Positions 15,762-24,008 of a DNA stretch of 64,000 nucleotides are shown in pieces; the stretch's first letter is position 1; each line of letters begins with the position of its first letter. The stretch comes from Zhihengliuella salsuginis (GTDB taxonomy: Bacteria > Actinomycetota > Actinomycetes > Actinomycetales > Micrococcaceae). The stretch is from the NCBI RefSeq assembly GCF_014651715.1, contig NZ_BMXK01000003.1, positions 229,250-293,249 of the forward strand. The letters run 5' to 3'. Both the position numbers and the translations under genes were made by a program. A model generated the notes under the pieces. The model had not been told where the DNA came from and made no database searches. It worked only from the letters and a program-made list of their open reading frames with translations.

Positions 15762-17504
15762 ATGACTGCGCTGTCAAGATTGGCCAAGCGGTGGGGGCTG
15801 CAGACGAGCTCCTTCCTCTTCTTCGTTTCAGCCGGAATCGTAGTGGTCTTCGCAGCACTCACCATCGCGTTCGTGGAACCGATGGGGAACGCCTTCGGCG
15901 CCGCATCCACCTGGCTGCTGACCAACCTCGGTTGGTTCTACATATTCGGCGTCTCGGTCTTCCTCCTCTTCTTGATCTATCTGGCCATCAGCCGCTGGGG
16001 GCGGGTGCGGCTCAGCGAGGAGGACGAGGGGCCGGAGCATTCGGACAAGGCGTGGTTCGCGATGCTCTTCGCGGCCGGCATCGGCACGATCCTGATGTTC
16101 TGGGCGGTCGCGGAACCGGTCAACCACTTCGCGAACCCGCCGCGGGCCGGCGTCGAACCGTCGAGCATCGAGGCCGCGCGGGAGGCGATGGGCTTCACGC
16201 TCTACCACTTCGGCCTGCACACGTGGACGATCTTCACCCTCCCCGGTCTGGCCTTCGCCTACTTCATCCACAAGCGGCGCCTGCCGCCGCGGGTCAGCTC
16301 GATGTTCCAGCCGTTCCTCGGCGAGAAGATCCACGGGCCGATCGGGCGGGCGATCGACGTCGTCGCGATCGTCGGCACGGTGCTCGGCGTGGCGGTCTCG
16401 ATCGGCCTCGGCACCCTGCAGATCAACGCCGGCCTGTCCGAGCTGCTGGGCATCAGCGAGTCGGCCGGAGCCCAGATCATCATCATCGCCGTCGTCACGG
16501 GCGTGGCCATCCTGTCGGTGGCGGCGGGCCTGAACCGGGGCATCAAGGTCCTGTCCAACATCAACATCCTGGTCGCGATCGGGCTGCTGCTGTTCGTGCT
16601 GATCACGGGCCCGACCCTGGTCATGATCAAGGGCACCGTCGAGAGCGCGGGCACCTACCTCTTCATGCTGCCGGACCTCATGTTCTGGAACGACACCTTC
16701 CACGACACGGGCTGGCAGGGCAGTTGGACGGTCTTCTACTGGGCCTGGACCATCACCTGGTCGCCGTTCGTCGGCATCTTCATCGCCAAGATCTCCAAGG
16801 GCCGCACCATCCGGCAGTTCATCACCGGCGTCCTCGGGTTGCCCACGCTCTTCACCATCGTGTGGTTCGGCATCTTCGGCATGGGCGTGTTCGACATCGA
16901 GATGAACGGCGACGGCGGGCTGGTGGAGCGCGTCGTGGACCAGGGGGACATCCCCGGCGCGATGTTCGAGTTCCTGACGAACTTCCCGCTCGCCACGCTC
17001 ACTTCGTTCGTGGGCATCGTCCTGGTGGCCGTCTTCTTCATCACCTCCATGGACTCCGCCGGCCTGGTGCTCGACACCATGACCAACGGCCACGAGGATC
17101 CGGCGCCCACCAAGCAGCGCGTCTTCTGGACGTTCTCGGTGGGCCTGGTCGCCGCGGCCCTGCTCATCGCGTCCGGGGACGAGGGGCTGTCCGTCCTGCA
17201 GGACTTCATCACCGTGGTCGGGCTGCCGTTCTTCGTGCTCGGCTTCCTCATGATGGGCAACATGCTCCGGGCGCTGAAGGAGGATGCGGGCGAACTGCCG
17301 CCACTGCAGACGCGCCGCTGGCTGCGCGTCCTGCCGCCCGAAGAGTGGATGCGTCGCCGTCGTGCCGGGACCGCGGAGGACGCGGTCATGGTTCCGGAGC
17401 CCGTCGCGGGCACCGAGCCCGAATACACGGACGACCCGTTCGACCTGTCCTCAGACCCCCACAACGATGACACGGAACACTCCGAGAAGTCGGCCAAAGA
17501 ATAG
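15762..17504 (+). CDS. BCCT-family (betaine/carnitine/choline) transporter
   Basis: A 580-residue protein with about 12 membrane segments and the BCCT signature region WTVFYWAWTITWSPFVGIFIAKIS(K)GRTIRQF, preceded by FWAVAEPVNHF. These secondary transporters import quaternary ammonium compounds such as glycine betaine. The C-terminal tail (from about 515) is charged and acidic, as in osmosensing members. ATG 15762 has GAGGTG six bases upstream; a GTG at 15753 overlaps that site and is less likely. It stands between two terminators and is therefore a single-gene unit. Whether it serves osmoprotection or uptake of a carbon source is not visible. Confidence 0.92.
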   Translation: MTALSRLAKRWGLQTSSFLFFVSAGIVVVFAALTIAFVEPMGNAFGAASTWLLTNLGWFYIFGVSVFLLFLIYLAISRWGRVRLSEEDEGPEHSDKAWFAMLFAAGIGTILMFWAVAEPVNHFANPPRAGVEPSSIEAAREAMGFTLYHFGLHTWTIFTLPGLAFAYFIHKRRLPPRVSSMFQPFLGEKIHGPIGRAIDVVAIVGTVLGVAVSIGLGTLQINAGLSELLGISESAGAQIIIIAVVTGVAILSVAAGLNRGIKVLSNINILVAIGLLLFVLITGPTLVMIKGTVESAGTYLFMLPDLMFWNDTFHDTGWQGSWTVFYWAWTITWSPFVGIFIAKISKGRTIRQFITGVLGLPTLFTIVWFGIFGMGVFDIEMNGDGGLVERVVDQGDIPGAMFEFLTNFPLATLTSFVGIVLVAVFFITSMDSAGLVLDTMTNGHEDPAPTKQRVFWTFSVGLVAAALLIASGDEGLSVLQDFITVVGLPFFVLGFLMMGNMLRALKEDAGELPPLQTRRWLRVLPPEEWMRRRRAGTAEDAVMVPEPVAGTEPEYTDDPFDLSSDPHNDDTEHSEKSAKE

Positions 17505-17515
17505 GCGCACATAGA

Positions 17516-17553
17516 CAGCGGCCCCGGAACGAATCAACGTTCCGGGGCCGCTG
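17516..17553. terminator. Bidirectional terminator between convergent genes
   Basis: CAGCGGCCCCGGAACG (17516-17531) pairs exactly with CGTTCCGGGGCCGCTG (17538-17553) around AATCAA. It lies between the BCCT stop and the convergent thiamine-diphosphate enzyme stop. Confidence 0.88.
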
Positions 17554-17574
17554 CACGTTGCACCGCGGTCAGGC

Positions 17575-19248
17575 TCAGTACGCCTTGACGCGCTGCTCCA
17601 CGATCAGGTGGATGAGGGCGAACGTGCCGGCCTGGTTCGCCGCGAGAGCCGCCTCCACGGCGGCCGGGACGTCGGCGTCGGCCTCGACCCGCACGCCGAA
17701 GCCGCCGAAGGCCTCGGCCATCTTGGCGAAGTCCGGGTTCTGCAGCTGGGTGCCCGAGATCCGCTCGGGGTAGTCGCGCTCCTGGTGGGTGCGGATCGTG
17801 CCGTACTCCTGGTTGTCCATCACGACGACGAGCGGCCTCGCGCCGTACTGGGCCGCGGTGGCCAGCTCCTGGCCGTTCATCAGGAACTCGCCGTCGCCGG
17901 CGATCGAGACGACCGTGCGCTCCGGGTAGCTGAGCGAGGCGGCCACGGCGGACGGGATCGAGTAGCCCATGGAGCCGTTGCGGGCGGAGAGCATCGACGC
18001 GTAGCCGTTGGTGGGGAAGTAGCGGTGCGCCCAGTTGGTGTGCTCGCCGGCGCCGAAGGTGACCATGGCGTCGTGGGGGAGCTTCGGGACGAGGTTGGCC
18101 ATCAGCGTGGCCATCCGCGCCGCACCGTCGCCAGGGGCGGGATCCGGGAGGGCGGCGAACCTCTCCTGCTCGCCGCGCATCCGGTTGGTCCACTCCTTCC
18201 ACGAGTCCTTGACGTCCAGCTCCATGCGGACGAGGTCGCGGACGAACACGTCCGGCTTGGCCACGATCTGGTGCGAGACGGGGCCGGAGCGGCCGCGCAG
18301 CGCCGGGTCGATCGTGACCAGGAAGTTCTTCTGGTCCCAGTTCTGGCGGATGTTGAACCCGTCGGTAATCACATCGCCGGGGACGGTGCCGACGAAGACC
18401 AGCAGGTCGGTCTCCTCCAGCAGGTCGAAGGTCGGCTTCGGGCGGCCGTAGCCGATCGGCCCCACGTAGGAGGGGGAGTCGAATGGGACCGTGCCCTCGC
18501 ACCGCCACTCGGCGGCGGCCGGGATGTGGTGGGCTTCGAGCCACTTCGTGAACTCGGACGCGCCCTCGTCGGTCCAGTCGTTGCCGCCGAAGATGAACAG
18601 CGGCTTCTCCGACTCCTTCAGTGCCTCGTTGAGGGACTTCCAGTCGGTCACGGTCATGCCGCCGTAGGCGACGGGGATCGGCGGGTGCAGCCGGGCCGGG
18701 ACCTGCTTCTTGATGATGTCCTCGGGCAGCCCGACGACGACGGGGCCGGGACGGCCGGAGACGGCGGCGAACATCGCCTCGGCGACGATCTCCGAGGCGC
18801 GCTCCGCGTGGTCGAGCACCATGACGCGCTTGGCGCCGGTGCCGAACCAGGCCTTGGGGTCGAACTCCTGGAAGGCCTCCTTCTCGCGGTGCTCGTACGG
18901 GATCAGGCCGACGAAGAGGACCAGCGGGGTGGAGTCCTGCCACGCGGTGTGCAGGCCGACGTGGGCGTTCGCGGCGCCGGGCCCGCGGGTCACCATCGCC
19001 ACGCCGGGGACCGGGTGCATCTTGCCGTCGGCTTCGGCCATGTAGGTGGCCCCGCCCTCGTGGCGGCACACGACTGTGTCGATCTCCGAGTGGTGCAGGC
19101 CGTCCAGGACGTCGAGGTAGCTCTCCCCGGGGACGACGTAGGTGCGCTTCACGCCGTGCGCCTCGAGGGTGTCCACGATGACGTGGCCGGCGGTTTTGGT
19201 CGGGGTGTCGACGGATCCGGCCAGAGGAGCCGGAAGCGTTTCAGTCAT
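17575..19248 (-). CDS. Thiamine-diphosphate-dependent enzyme, acetolactate synthase-like
   Basis: A 557-residue TPP enzyme with the three usual domains: N-terminal PYR domain with the catalytic Glu in CRHEGGATYMAEADGK (about residue 64) and MVTRGPGAANAHVGLHTAWQDSTP; a central domain; and a C-terminal PP domain with the metal/diphosphate motif GDGEFLMNGQELATAAQYGARPLVVVMDNQEYGTI. It resembles IlvB-like decarboxylases without a regulatory subunit nearby, so it is unlikely to be the biosynthetic acetolactate synthase. It lies 115 bases after the PnuC-like gene on the same strand, with a dyad 21 bases before its start. The substrate, probably a 2-oxoacid, is unknown. Confidence 0.88.
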   Translation of the reverse strand: MTETLPAPLAGSVDTPTKTAGHVIVDTLEAHGVKRTYVVPGESYLDVLDGLHHSEIDTVVCRHEGGATYMAEADGKMHPVPGVAMVTRGPGAANAHVGLHTAWQDSTPLVLFVGLIPYEHREKEAFQEFDPKAWFGTGAKRVMVLDHAERASEIVAEAMFAAVSGRPGPVVVGLPEDIIKKQVPARLHPPIPVAYGGMTVTDWKSLNEALKESEKPLFIFGGNDWTDEGASEFTKWLEAHHIPAAAEWRCEGTVPFDSPSYVGPIGYGRPKPTFDLLEETDLLVFVGTVPGDVITDGFNIRQNWDQKNFLVTIDPALRGRSGPVSHQIVAKPDVFVRDLVRMELDVKDSWKEWTNRMRGEQERFAALPDPAPGDGAARMATLMANLVPKLPHDAMVTFGAGEHTNWAHRYFPTNGYASMLSARNGSMGYSIPSAVAASLSYPERTVVSIAGDGEFLMNGQELATAAQYGARPLVVVMDNQEYGTIRTHQERDYPERISGTQLQNPDFAKMAEAFGGFGVRVEADADVPAAVEAALAANQAGTFALIHLIVEQRVKAY

Positions 19249-19268
19249 GTTGATGGGGCCTTTCGCCT

Positions 19269-19292
19269 TTGAAAGTCGGGGATGACTTTCAA
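19269..19292. promoter_or_regulatory. Inverted repeat upstream of the TPP enzyme
   Basis: TTGAAAGTC-GGGGAT-GACTTTCAA, exact 9-bp arms, 21 bases before the TPP enzyme start. AT-rich arms amid high-GC DNA suggest a regulator site or a leader hairpin. Confidence 0.5.
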
Positions 19293-19363
19293 GCTACCGG
19301 AGCGGCGCGGCTACGGCTAACCAGCGTGTGGCACTGTGACGAAAAGCGGGGGCCGGCGTGATC

Positions 19364-20089
19364 CTAGTCGCGGTAGGGGCTCGGCGGGTAGGCCGCCGCG
19401 GAGCCGTCGTCGTGCTGGTCCCGGGCGCCGGACGCCGCGTTCGCGGCGCCCGCCGGGCGCAGCGCACCCCAGACGAAGTACCCGTAGCCGGCGACGAGCA
19501 GCTGCAGCACCAGCGCGAGCAGCGTGCCGAACGCGGGCGTGCCCGAGAAGAGCGTGGCGACGCTGGCCGCGGAGCCGGCGACGACGGCGAGCCAGGCGAA
19601 GCGCACGCCGTTCGCGACGCCGACGAGCGCGGCTGTGACGACGGCGGTGGCCGCGTAGGCGAGCCAGATGCGGCCGGTCGAGGGCTGGAAGGCGTAGCCG
19701 TTGAACAGGAACGGGCCCCACTGGGCTGCGGTGAGGAGGAGCGCCAGGACTGCGCCCCAGACGAGCTGCGGCAGCGCGAACGGTGCGCGCCCGACGTCGC
19801 GCGTGAAGCGGCCGCGGAGGTCGAAGGAGCTGAAGCGCCACAGGCCGTAGGCCGCGATCGCGAGCGCCGGCACCGCGAAGACGAGGCCCTCGTAGCCGAA
19901 CGACAGCGCGAGCACGAGGGGGCCCGCGAAGACCGCGAGGATCTGGACCCACCAGCCCAGGTCGTTGCGGTGGGCCAGCAGCATGAGGGCGACCGCGGTC
20001 AGCAGGGTGCTGATCGCCGCGAGCGCGACCTGGGTTCCGGAGTCGGAGCCGAAGGGCTGGTTGAAAAGGGTACTGAAGAGCTCATCCAC
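19364..20089 (-). CDS. PnuC-like membrane protein
   Basis: A 241-residue protein with about seven hydrophobic segments and a polar, Asp/His/Ser-rich C-terminus. Two similar halves can be seen, each ending in an aromatic YG-x-W/F pattern (AIAAYGLWRFSS and LVAGYGYFVWGAL). The first half (LMLLAHRNDLGWWVQILAVFAG) resembles the PnuC nicotinamide riboside transporter repeat (LLARRNxxGWxxGI). This is by pattern only and the second repeat is weaker. It lies 43 bases after paaR and 115 before the TPP enzyme, so it may be co-transcribed with paaIKR, but a link to phenylacetate is not evident. It could be an unrelated small membrane protein. Confidence 0.6.
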   Translation of the reverse strand: MDELFSTLFNQPFGSDSGTQVALAAISTLLTAVALMLLAHRNDLGWWVQILAVFAGPLVLALSFGYEGLVFAVPALAIAAYGLWRFSSFDLRGRFTRDVGRAPFALPQLVWGAVLALLLTAAQWGPFLFNGYAFQPSTGRIWLAYAATAVVTAALVGVANGVRFAWLAVVAGSAASVATLFSGTPAFGTLLALVLQLLVAGYGYFVWGALRPAGAANAASGARDQHDDGSAAAYPPSPYRD

Positions 20090-20132
20090 GACGAGCCATC
20101 CTACCGGTGAAGGCTGTGCGGAACCGACGCGT

Positions 20133-20774
20133 CTACTTGTCGCGGGTGTGCAGGCCGTCGAGCATCATGCCGATGGCGTTCTCCTCGAGGCTCTCGGCGG
20201 TGACCGGGCCGTCCGGGCGGTACCACTCGACGAGCGAGTTGATGGTGCCGAAGAGCAGGCGGGTGGTGGTGCGCGGGTCGATGTCCCCGCGCAGCGAGCC
20301 CTCCTCCTGCGCCGCGACGACGAGCTCCGCGAGGCGTCGGTCCATGGCGCGGCGGCGTTCGAGCGCGCTCCGCTCGACCTCCGTGTTGCCGCGCAGCCGC
20401 AGCAGCAGGGTCACGTAGGACTGGCGCTCGATGAGCACGCGGATGGTGCCGCGCAGGAAGAACTCGAGCCGCTCGCCCGCGCTGCCCGTGCGGGCCCGCT
20501 CGTCGTCGCCGACCGCCTCGAGCGGGGCGAGCGCGTGATCGAGGGCCAGCCGCAGCAGGTCGCCCTTCGACGGCACGTGGTGGTAGATCGCCGACTTGCT
20601 GATGCCGAGGTTCTCGGCCAGCGTGCCCATCGACGTGGCGTCGTAGCCGTGCTTGTTGAAGACCTGGACCGCGATGTTGAGCACGGTCTCCTGGTCGTAG
20701 CCCGGCCGGCCGCGGCGCGCGCCACCGGCGGCGGAGTCGCTCCGGCCGGGTTCGGTATCAGTCGTCGTGGGCAT
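20133..20774 (-). CDS. paaR: TetR-family regulator PaaR
   Basis: A 213-residue TetR protein with HTH at residues 20-65 (YDQETVLNIAVQVFNKHGYDATSMGTLAENLGISKSAIYHHVPSKGDL) and a helical ligand domain. It sits 30 bases downstream of paaK in the order paaI-paaK-paaR, as in actinobacterial paa clusters where PaaR represses and phenylacetyl-CoA releases. Three palindromes of one type precede paaI, paaZ and paaA in this window, fitting its regulon. Identification as PaaR rests on position and site pattern rather than on a unique motif. Confidence 0.85.
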   Translation of the reverse strand: MPTTTDTEPGRSDSAAGGARRGRPGYDQETVLNIAVQVFNKHGYDATSMGTLAENLGISKSAIYHHVPSKGDLLRLALDHALAPLEAVGDDERARTGSAGERLEFFLRGTIRVLIERQSYVTLLLRLRGNTEVERSALERRRAMDRRLAELVVAAQEEGSLRGDIDPRTTTRLLFGTINSLVEWYRPDGPVTAESLEENAIGMMLDGLHTRDK

Positions 20775-20804
20775 GGGCTCTATCCTTTCACGCGCTCGCG
20801 CGGC

Positions 20805-22133
20805 CTACTTGTCGCGCAGGTCGTGGATGCGCTTGAGCTTGCCGACCGAGCGCGGCAGGGTCTCCGGATCGACGACGTCGATCCGGCAGGAGGAGCCGAC
20901 GTGGATCTTGATCAGCTTCTGCAGCTCCGACCCGGCCGCATCGGCGCGGTCGGAGGTGCAGTCGTCGCGGCGCTCGACCCGCACGGCGAGTTGGTCCATC
21001 CGGCCGGGGCGGGTGATCTCCAGCTGGAAGTGCGGGGAGAGGCCGTCGACCTTGAGGATGAGCTCCTCGATCTGCGTCGGGAACAGGTTGACGCCGCGCA
21101 GGATGATCATGTCGTCGCTGCGGCCGGTGATGCGGCCCATGCGGCGGTGGCCTTCGCGGGCGGTGCCCGGCAGCAGGCGAGTGAGGTCGTGGGTGCGGTA
21201 GCGGATGATCGGCAGGGCCTGCTTCGTCAGGGATGTGAAGACCAGCTCGCCGTGCTCCCCGTCGCCCAGGACCTGCGTCTCGTCGAAGGCGTCGACGATC
21301 TCCGGCCGGAAGTGGTCCTCCCAGATGTGGGAGCCGTCCTTGAGCTGGTCCGACTCGCCGGCGACGCCCGGGCCCATGACCTCGGACAGGCCGTAGATGT
21401 CGCACGCGTCGATGCCGAACATGTCCTCGAGCTCGCGGCGCATCTCGGCGGTCCACGGCTCGGCGCCGAGGACGGCCTTCTTCAGCGAGGTCGCGCGCGG
21501 GTCGAGGCCGGCGCGCTGCATCGCGTCGCCGATCGTCAGCAGGTAGGTCGGGGTGCACAGGATCGCGTCCGGGGCGAAGTCCTGGATCAGCGTGATCTGC
21601 TTCTCCGTCTGCCCGCCGGACATCGGGATCACGGTGGCGCCGAGCTGCTCGGCCGCCGCGTGGGCGCCGAGGCCGCCGGTGAAGAGTCCGTAGCCGTAGG
21701 CGTTGTGGACGCGCCAGCCCGGCTTCACACCGGAGAGGCGCAGGCAGCGCGCGCCGAGCCGGGCCCAGTTCTCCAGGTCGCCCCTGGTGTAGCCGACGAC
21801 TGTGGCGCGGCCCGTGGTGCCGGAGGAGGCGTGGATGCGGGCGACCTCCTCGCGCGGGACGGCGAACATGCCGAACGGGTACGTCTTGCGCAGGTCCTCC
21901 TTCTCGGTGAAGGGGAACTTGGCCAGGTCGCCCAGCTCCTTGAGGTCGGACGGGTGCACGCCGGCGTCGTCGTACTTCTCCTTGTACAGCGGCACGCGGC
22001 TGTACGCGTAGGCGACCGTCTCCTGCAGCCGCTCCAGCTGCAGCGACTCGATCTGGTCGCGGCTCATCGTCTCCTCCGGATCCAGCGGGTTCGGAAGGTC
22101 CGGCGTGGTGGTTTCGGCGGCTGCTTGCGTCAT
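20805..22133 (-). CDS. paaK: Phenylacetate-CoA ligase
   Basis: A 442-residue adenylate-forming ligase that activates phenylacetate with ATP and CoA, the first step of the pathway. The family's P-loop motif HASSGTTGRATVVGYT is near residue 109, with the FKYxxVPLYKEKY-type N-terminus (AYAYSRVPLYKEKYDDAG) typical of PaaK, and the C-terminal hinge and Lys region (DLTRLLPGT, GRSDDMIILRGVNLFPTQIEELIL, LPRSVGKLKRI). Length fits the family (430-440). It lies between paaI (52-base gap) and paaR (30-base gap). Confidence 0.95.
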   Translation of the reverse strand: MTQAAAETTTPDLPNPLDPEETMSRDQIESLQLERLQETVAYAYSRVPLYKEKYDDAGVHPSDLKELGDLAKFPFTEKEDLRKTYPFGMFAVPREEVARIHASSGTTGRATVVGYTRGDLENWARLGARCLRLSGVKPGWRVHNAYGYGLFTGGLGAHAAAEQLGATVIPMSGGQTEKQITLIQDFAPDAILCTPTYLLTIGDAMQRAGLDPRATSLKKAVLGAEPWTAEMRRELEDMFGIDACDIYGLSEVMGPGVAGESDQLKDGSHIWEDHFRPEIVDAFDETQVLGDGEHGELVFTSLTKQALPIIRYRTHDLTRLLPGTAREGHRRMGRITGRSDDMIILRGVNLFPTQIEELILKVDGLSPHFQLEITRPGRMDQLAVRVERRDDCTSDRADAAGSELQKLIKIHVGSSCRIDVVDPETLPRSVGKLKRIHDLRDK

Positions 22134-22185
22134 TGCTGCTTACCTCTGTCTTGCTGGCGTGGTGGTCGGGTGGGGCGCGGGCGGT

Positions 22186-22671
22186 TCAGCGCTTGGGGAT
22201 GGTGCGTGAGCGGCCGCGGAACTCGGCGATGACCTCGTCGTCGCCGCCGGGGACCGACTGGAGGATCTGCACGTCGTACAGTCCGCTGCGGCCGCTCTGC
22301 TGGCGCCGGTTGGCGACCGCGGTGAGCGTGCGCCCGGGGATGCCGGCGCGCAGGAAGTTCACGTCGACGCCGGAGGCCACGGTGATGGTGTCGGCGCTGC
22401 CCGTGTGCGGGTTGCAGGCGAGGGCGAAGGTCGTGTCGGCGAACGCGAAGATCATGCCCCCGTGCGCGATGCCGAAGCCGTTGAGCATCTCCTCGCGCAG
22501 GGTCATGGTGGTGGTCGCGTGGCCGTCGTCGAGGCGGCGGACCTTCAGGCCGAGCCAGCTCGCCGTGCGGTCGCCCTCGAGGATCGGGTGGGGCGGGCCG
22601 GCGGCGTCGTCGTGGCCGGGCGCTCCCGGGGCCGAGCCCGGCGCGGGGGTCTCGGTGGTGGCCTCCGTCAT
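22186..22671 (-). CDS. paaI: PaaI hydroxyphenylacetyl-CoA thioesterase
   Basis: A 161-residue hotdog thioesterase of the PaaI type, which releases CoA from dead-end hydroxyphenylacetyl-CoA esters. The active-site region LNGFGIAHGGMIFAFADTTFALACNP (HGG-x12-D pattern) and VDVNFLRAG are diagnostic. The ATG follows GAGGAGGA. A Pro/Gly-rich N-terminal extension of about 25 residues precedes the domain. It is first in paaI-paaK-paaR, with a PaaR-type site 21 bases before the start. Confidence 0.93.
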   Translation of the reverse strand: MTEATTETPAPGSAPGAPGHDDAAGPPHPILEGDRTASWLGLKVRRLDDGHATTTMTLREEMLNGFGIAHGGMIFAFADTTFALACNPHTGSADTITVASGVDVNFLRAGIPGRTLTAVANRRQQSGRSGLYDVQILQSVPGGDDEVIAEFRGRSRTIPKR

Positions 22672-22691
22672 GGGCGGTCCTCCTCGTTTTA

Positions 22692-22707
22692 TTTACCGAA
22701 CGATCAT
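22692..22707. promoter_or_regulatory. PaaR-type operator before paaI
   Basis: TTTACCGAACGATCAT shares the CG-nn-CG core and A/TCA flanks of the other two paa sites. It starts 21 bases upstream of the paaI start. Confidence 0.65.
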
Positions 22708-22830
22708 TAGGTAATAACGAAAGTGTGACCCAGGTCAAGGGTGAAAAGCAAGAACACGACGTCGGCGCCCCGCCCGGCGGGGCGACAGGAGGGGGCTCTG
22801 CCGCCCGGAAGCGCAGGTGTCGCAGATTCA

Positions 22831-22844
22831 TTTGGAATACCAAA
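22831..22844. promoter_or_regulatory. Operator TTTGGAATACCAAA before the cyclodeaminase-like gene
   Basis: A dyad with exact TTTGG/CCAAA arms around AATA, 50 bases before the start at 22894. It matches 13 of 14 positions of the site at 26733-26746 (read on the minus strand). The pattern resembles GntR/FadR-type sites; the regulator is not in the window. Confidence 0.68.
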
Positions 22845-22893
22845 TTAGGGTAGGATGGTCCGAAAGCACACTGTCCCCGGGAGGGCTGGTTCC

Positions 22894-23880
22894 ATGACCC
22901 TGATTCTGAATGCCTCTTCACTGCAGGCCGCGATCGACATGCCCTCCACCGTCGCTGCCATCGAGCGTGTCTTCGGCGACGCCGCTCGCGGGTCCGCCGC
23001 TCAGCCGTCTCCCGTGGCCATGCAGGTCCCGCCGGCCGATTCGAGTTTCGTCGTCATGCCGGGACTGGCCGCGGTGGAGGCGATGGCATCGGTGAAGCTC
23101 CTGGCCGACATCCCCTCGAATGCGGGGCGCGGGCTGCCGACGCAGCGTTCGACCATCATGCTCAGCAACCACGTCACCGGCGAGGCCCTGGCCATCCTCG
23201 ACGGGCGGGTGCCGACGCGGATCCGCACGGCCGCCGCCAGTGCGGTGGCGAGCAGGCACCTGGCCCGGCCGGGGTCCCGGGTCCTGGGCCTGGTCGGCGC
23301 GGGCGCGCTCGCGGTGGCGCACGTCGAGGCGATGCTCTGCGTCCTGCCGATCGAGAGGATCGTCGTCTGGTCCCGCACCAGCGAGCGAGTGGAGGAGTTC
23401 CGGGTGGCGGTGGCGCACCACGGCGTGGAGGTCGAAGCGGCCGGCAGCATCGAGGCGGTCTTCGCCGGGAGCGACGTCGTCTGCACCCTGACGCCGTCGG
23501 TCGAGCCGATCGTGCGTGGCGAATGGTTCCGGCCCGGTCAGCACATCAACGCCGTCGGGGCGCGCCCGCGCCCCGGGGAGCGGGAGATCGACTCCGCCGG
23601 CATGGCGCGGGCCCGCGTGTTCGTCGACCACCGGGGGACCGCCGCCGCGAAATCCGGCGAGTACCTGCTGGCGCTCTCCGAAGGCGCCATCGGCGAGTCG
23701 GACATCGCCGGCGAGCTCGGGCAGGTCATCAGCGGGGATGTCGTCGGGCGCAGGGGAGAGGACGACGTCACGCTGTTCAATTCGGTGGGCATCGGCCTGC
23801 AGGACCTCGCCGTCGGGCGGCTCGCCTACGACCGGGCCCGCGAGCTGGGTCTGGGGTACGACGTCGACATGTCGAGTTAG
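22894..23880 (+). CDS. Ornithine cyclodeaminase / mu-crystallin family protein
   Basis: A 328-residue NAD(P)-dependent protein of the OCD family. The core shows IRTAAASAVASRHLARPGSRVLGLVGAGALAVAHVEAML, combining the conserved Arg-Thr-Ala-Ala helix and the GxGxxA dinucleotide loop, then ICxxT-like DVVCTLTPSVEPIV and HINAVGARPRPGEREID. Members deaminate or reduce amino and imino acids. The ATG at 22894 follows GGGAGGG; the longer frame from 22855 crosses the promoter. It heads a cluster with two amidohydrolases and a DUF3100 membrane protein, all preceded by the same operator type, so it likely handles an imine or amino-acid product of those hydrolases. Substrate unknown. Confidence 0.88.
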   Translation: MTLILNASSLQAAIDMPSTVAAIERVFGDAARGSAAQPSPVAMQVPPADSSFVVMPGLAAVEAMASVKLLADIPSNAGRGLPTQRSTIMLSNHVTGEALAILDGRVPTRIRTAAASAVASRHLARPGSRVLGLVGAGALAVAHVEAMLCVLPIERIVVWSRTSERVEEFRVAVAHHGVEVEAAGSIEAVFAGSDVVCTLTPSVEPIVRGEWFRPGQHINAVGARPRPGEREIDSAGMARARVFVDHRGTAAAKSGEYLLALSEGAIGESDIAGELGQVISGDVVGRRGEDDVTLFNSVGIGLQDLAVGRLAYDRARELGLGYDVDMSS

Positions 23881-23957
23881 CGCGAGCGCGCACGCGGGGC
23901 TCCTCGAGGCGGCGGCCGATCACGCGCGGGCGGTTTGGGACCTTCGGTCCAGGCGCT

Positions 23958-23971
23958 TCTGGTATACAGTT
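23958..23971. promoter_or_regulatory. Related operator before the cytosine-deaminase-like gene
   Basis: TCTGGTATACAGTT keeps the TGG-x-ATAC core of the site at 22831 and has its own dyad (CTGGTATACAG). It lies 38 bases before the GTG start at 24009. Confidence 0.5.
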
Positions 23972-24008
23972 TTAGTGTCGCCTGGATCACCTGTCGGAAG
24001 GATTCTCC

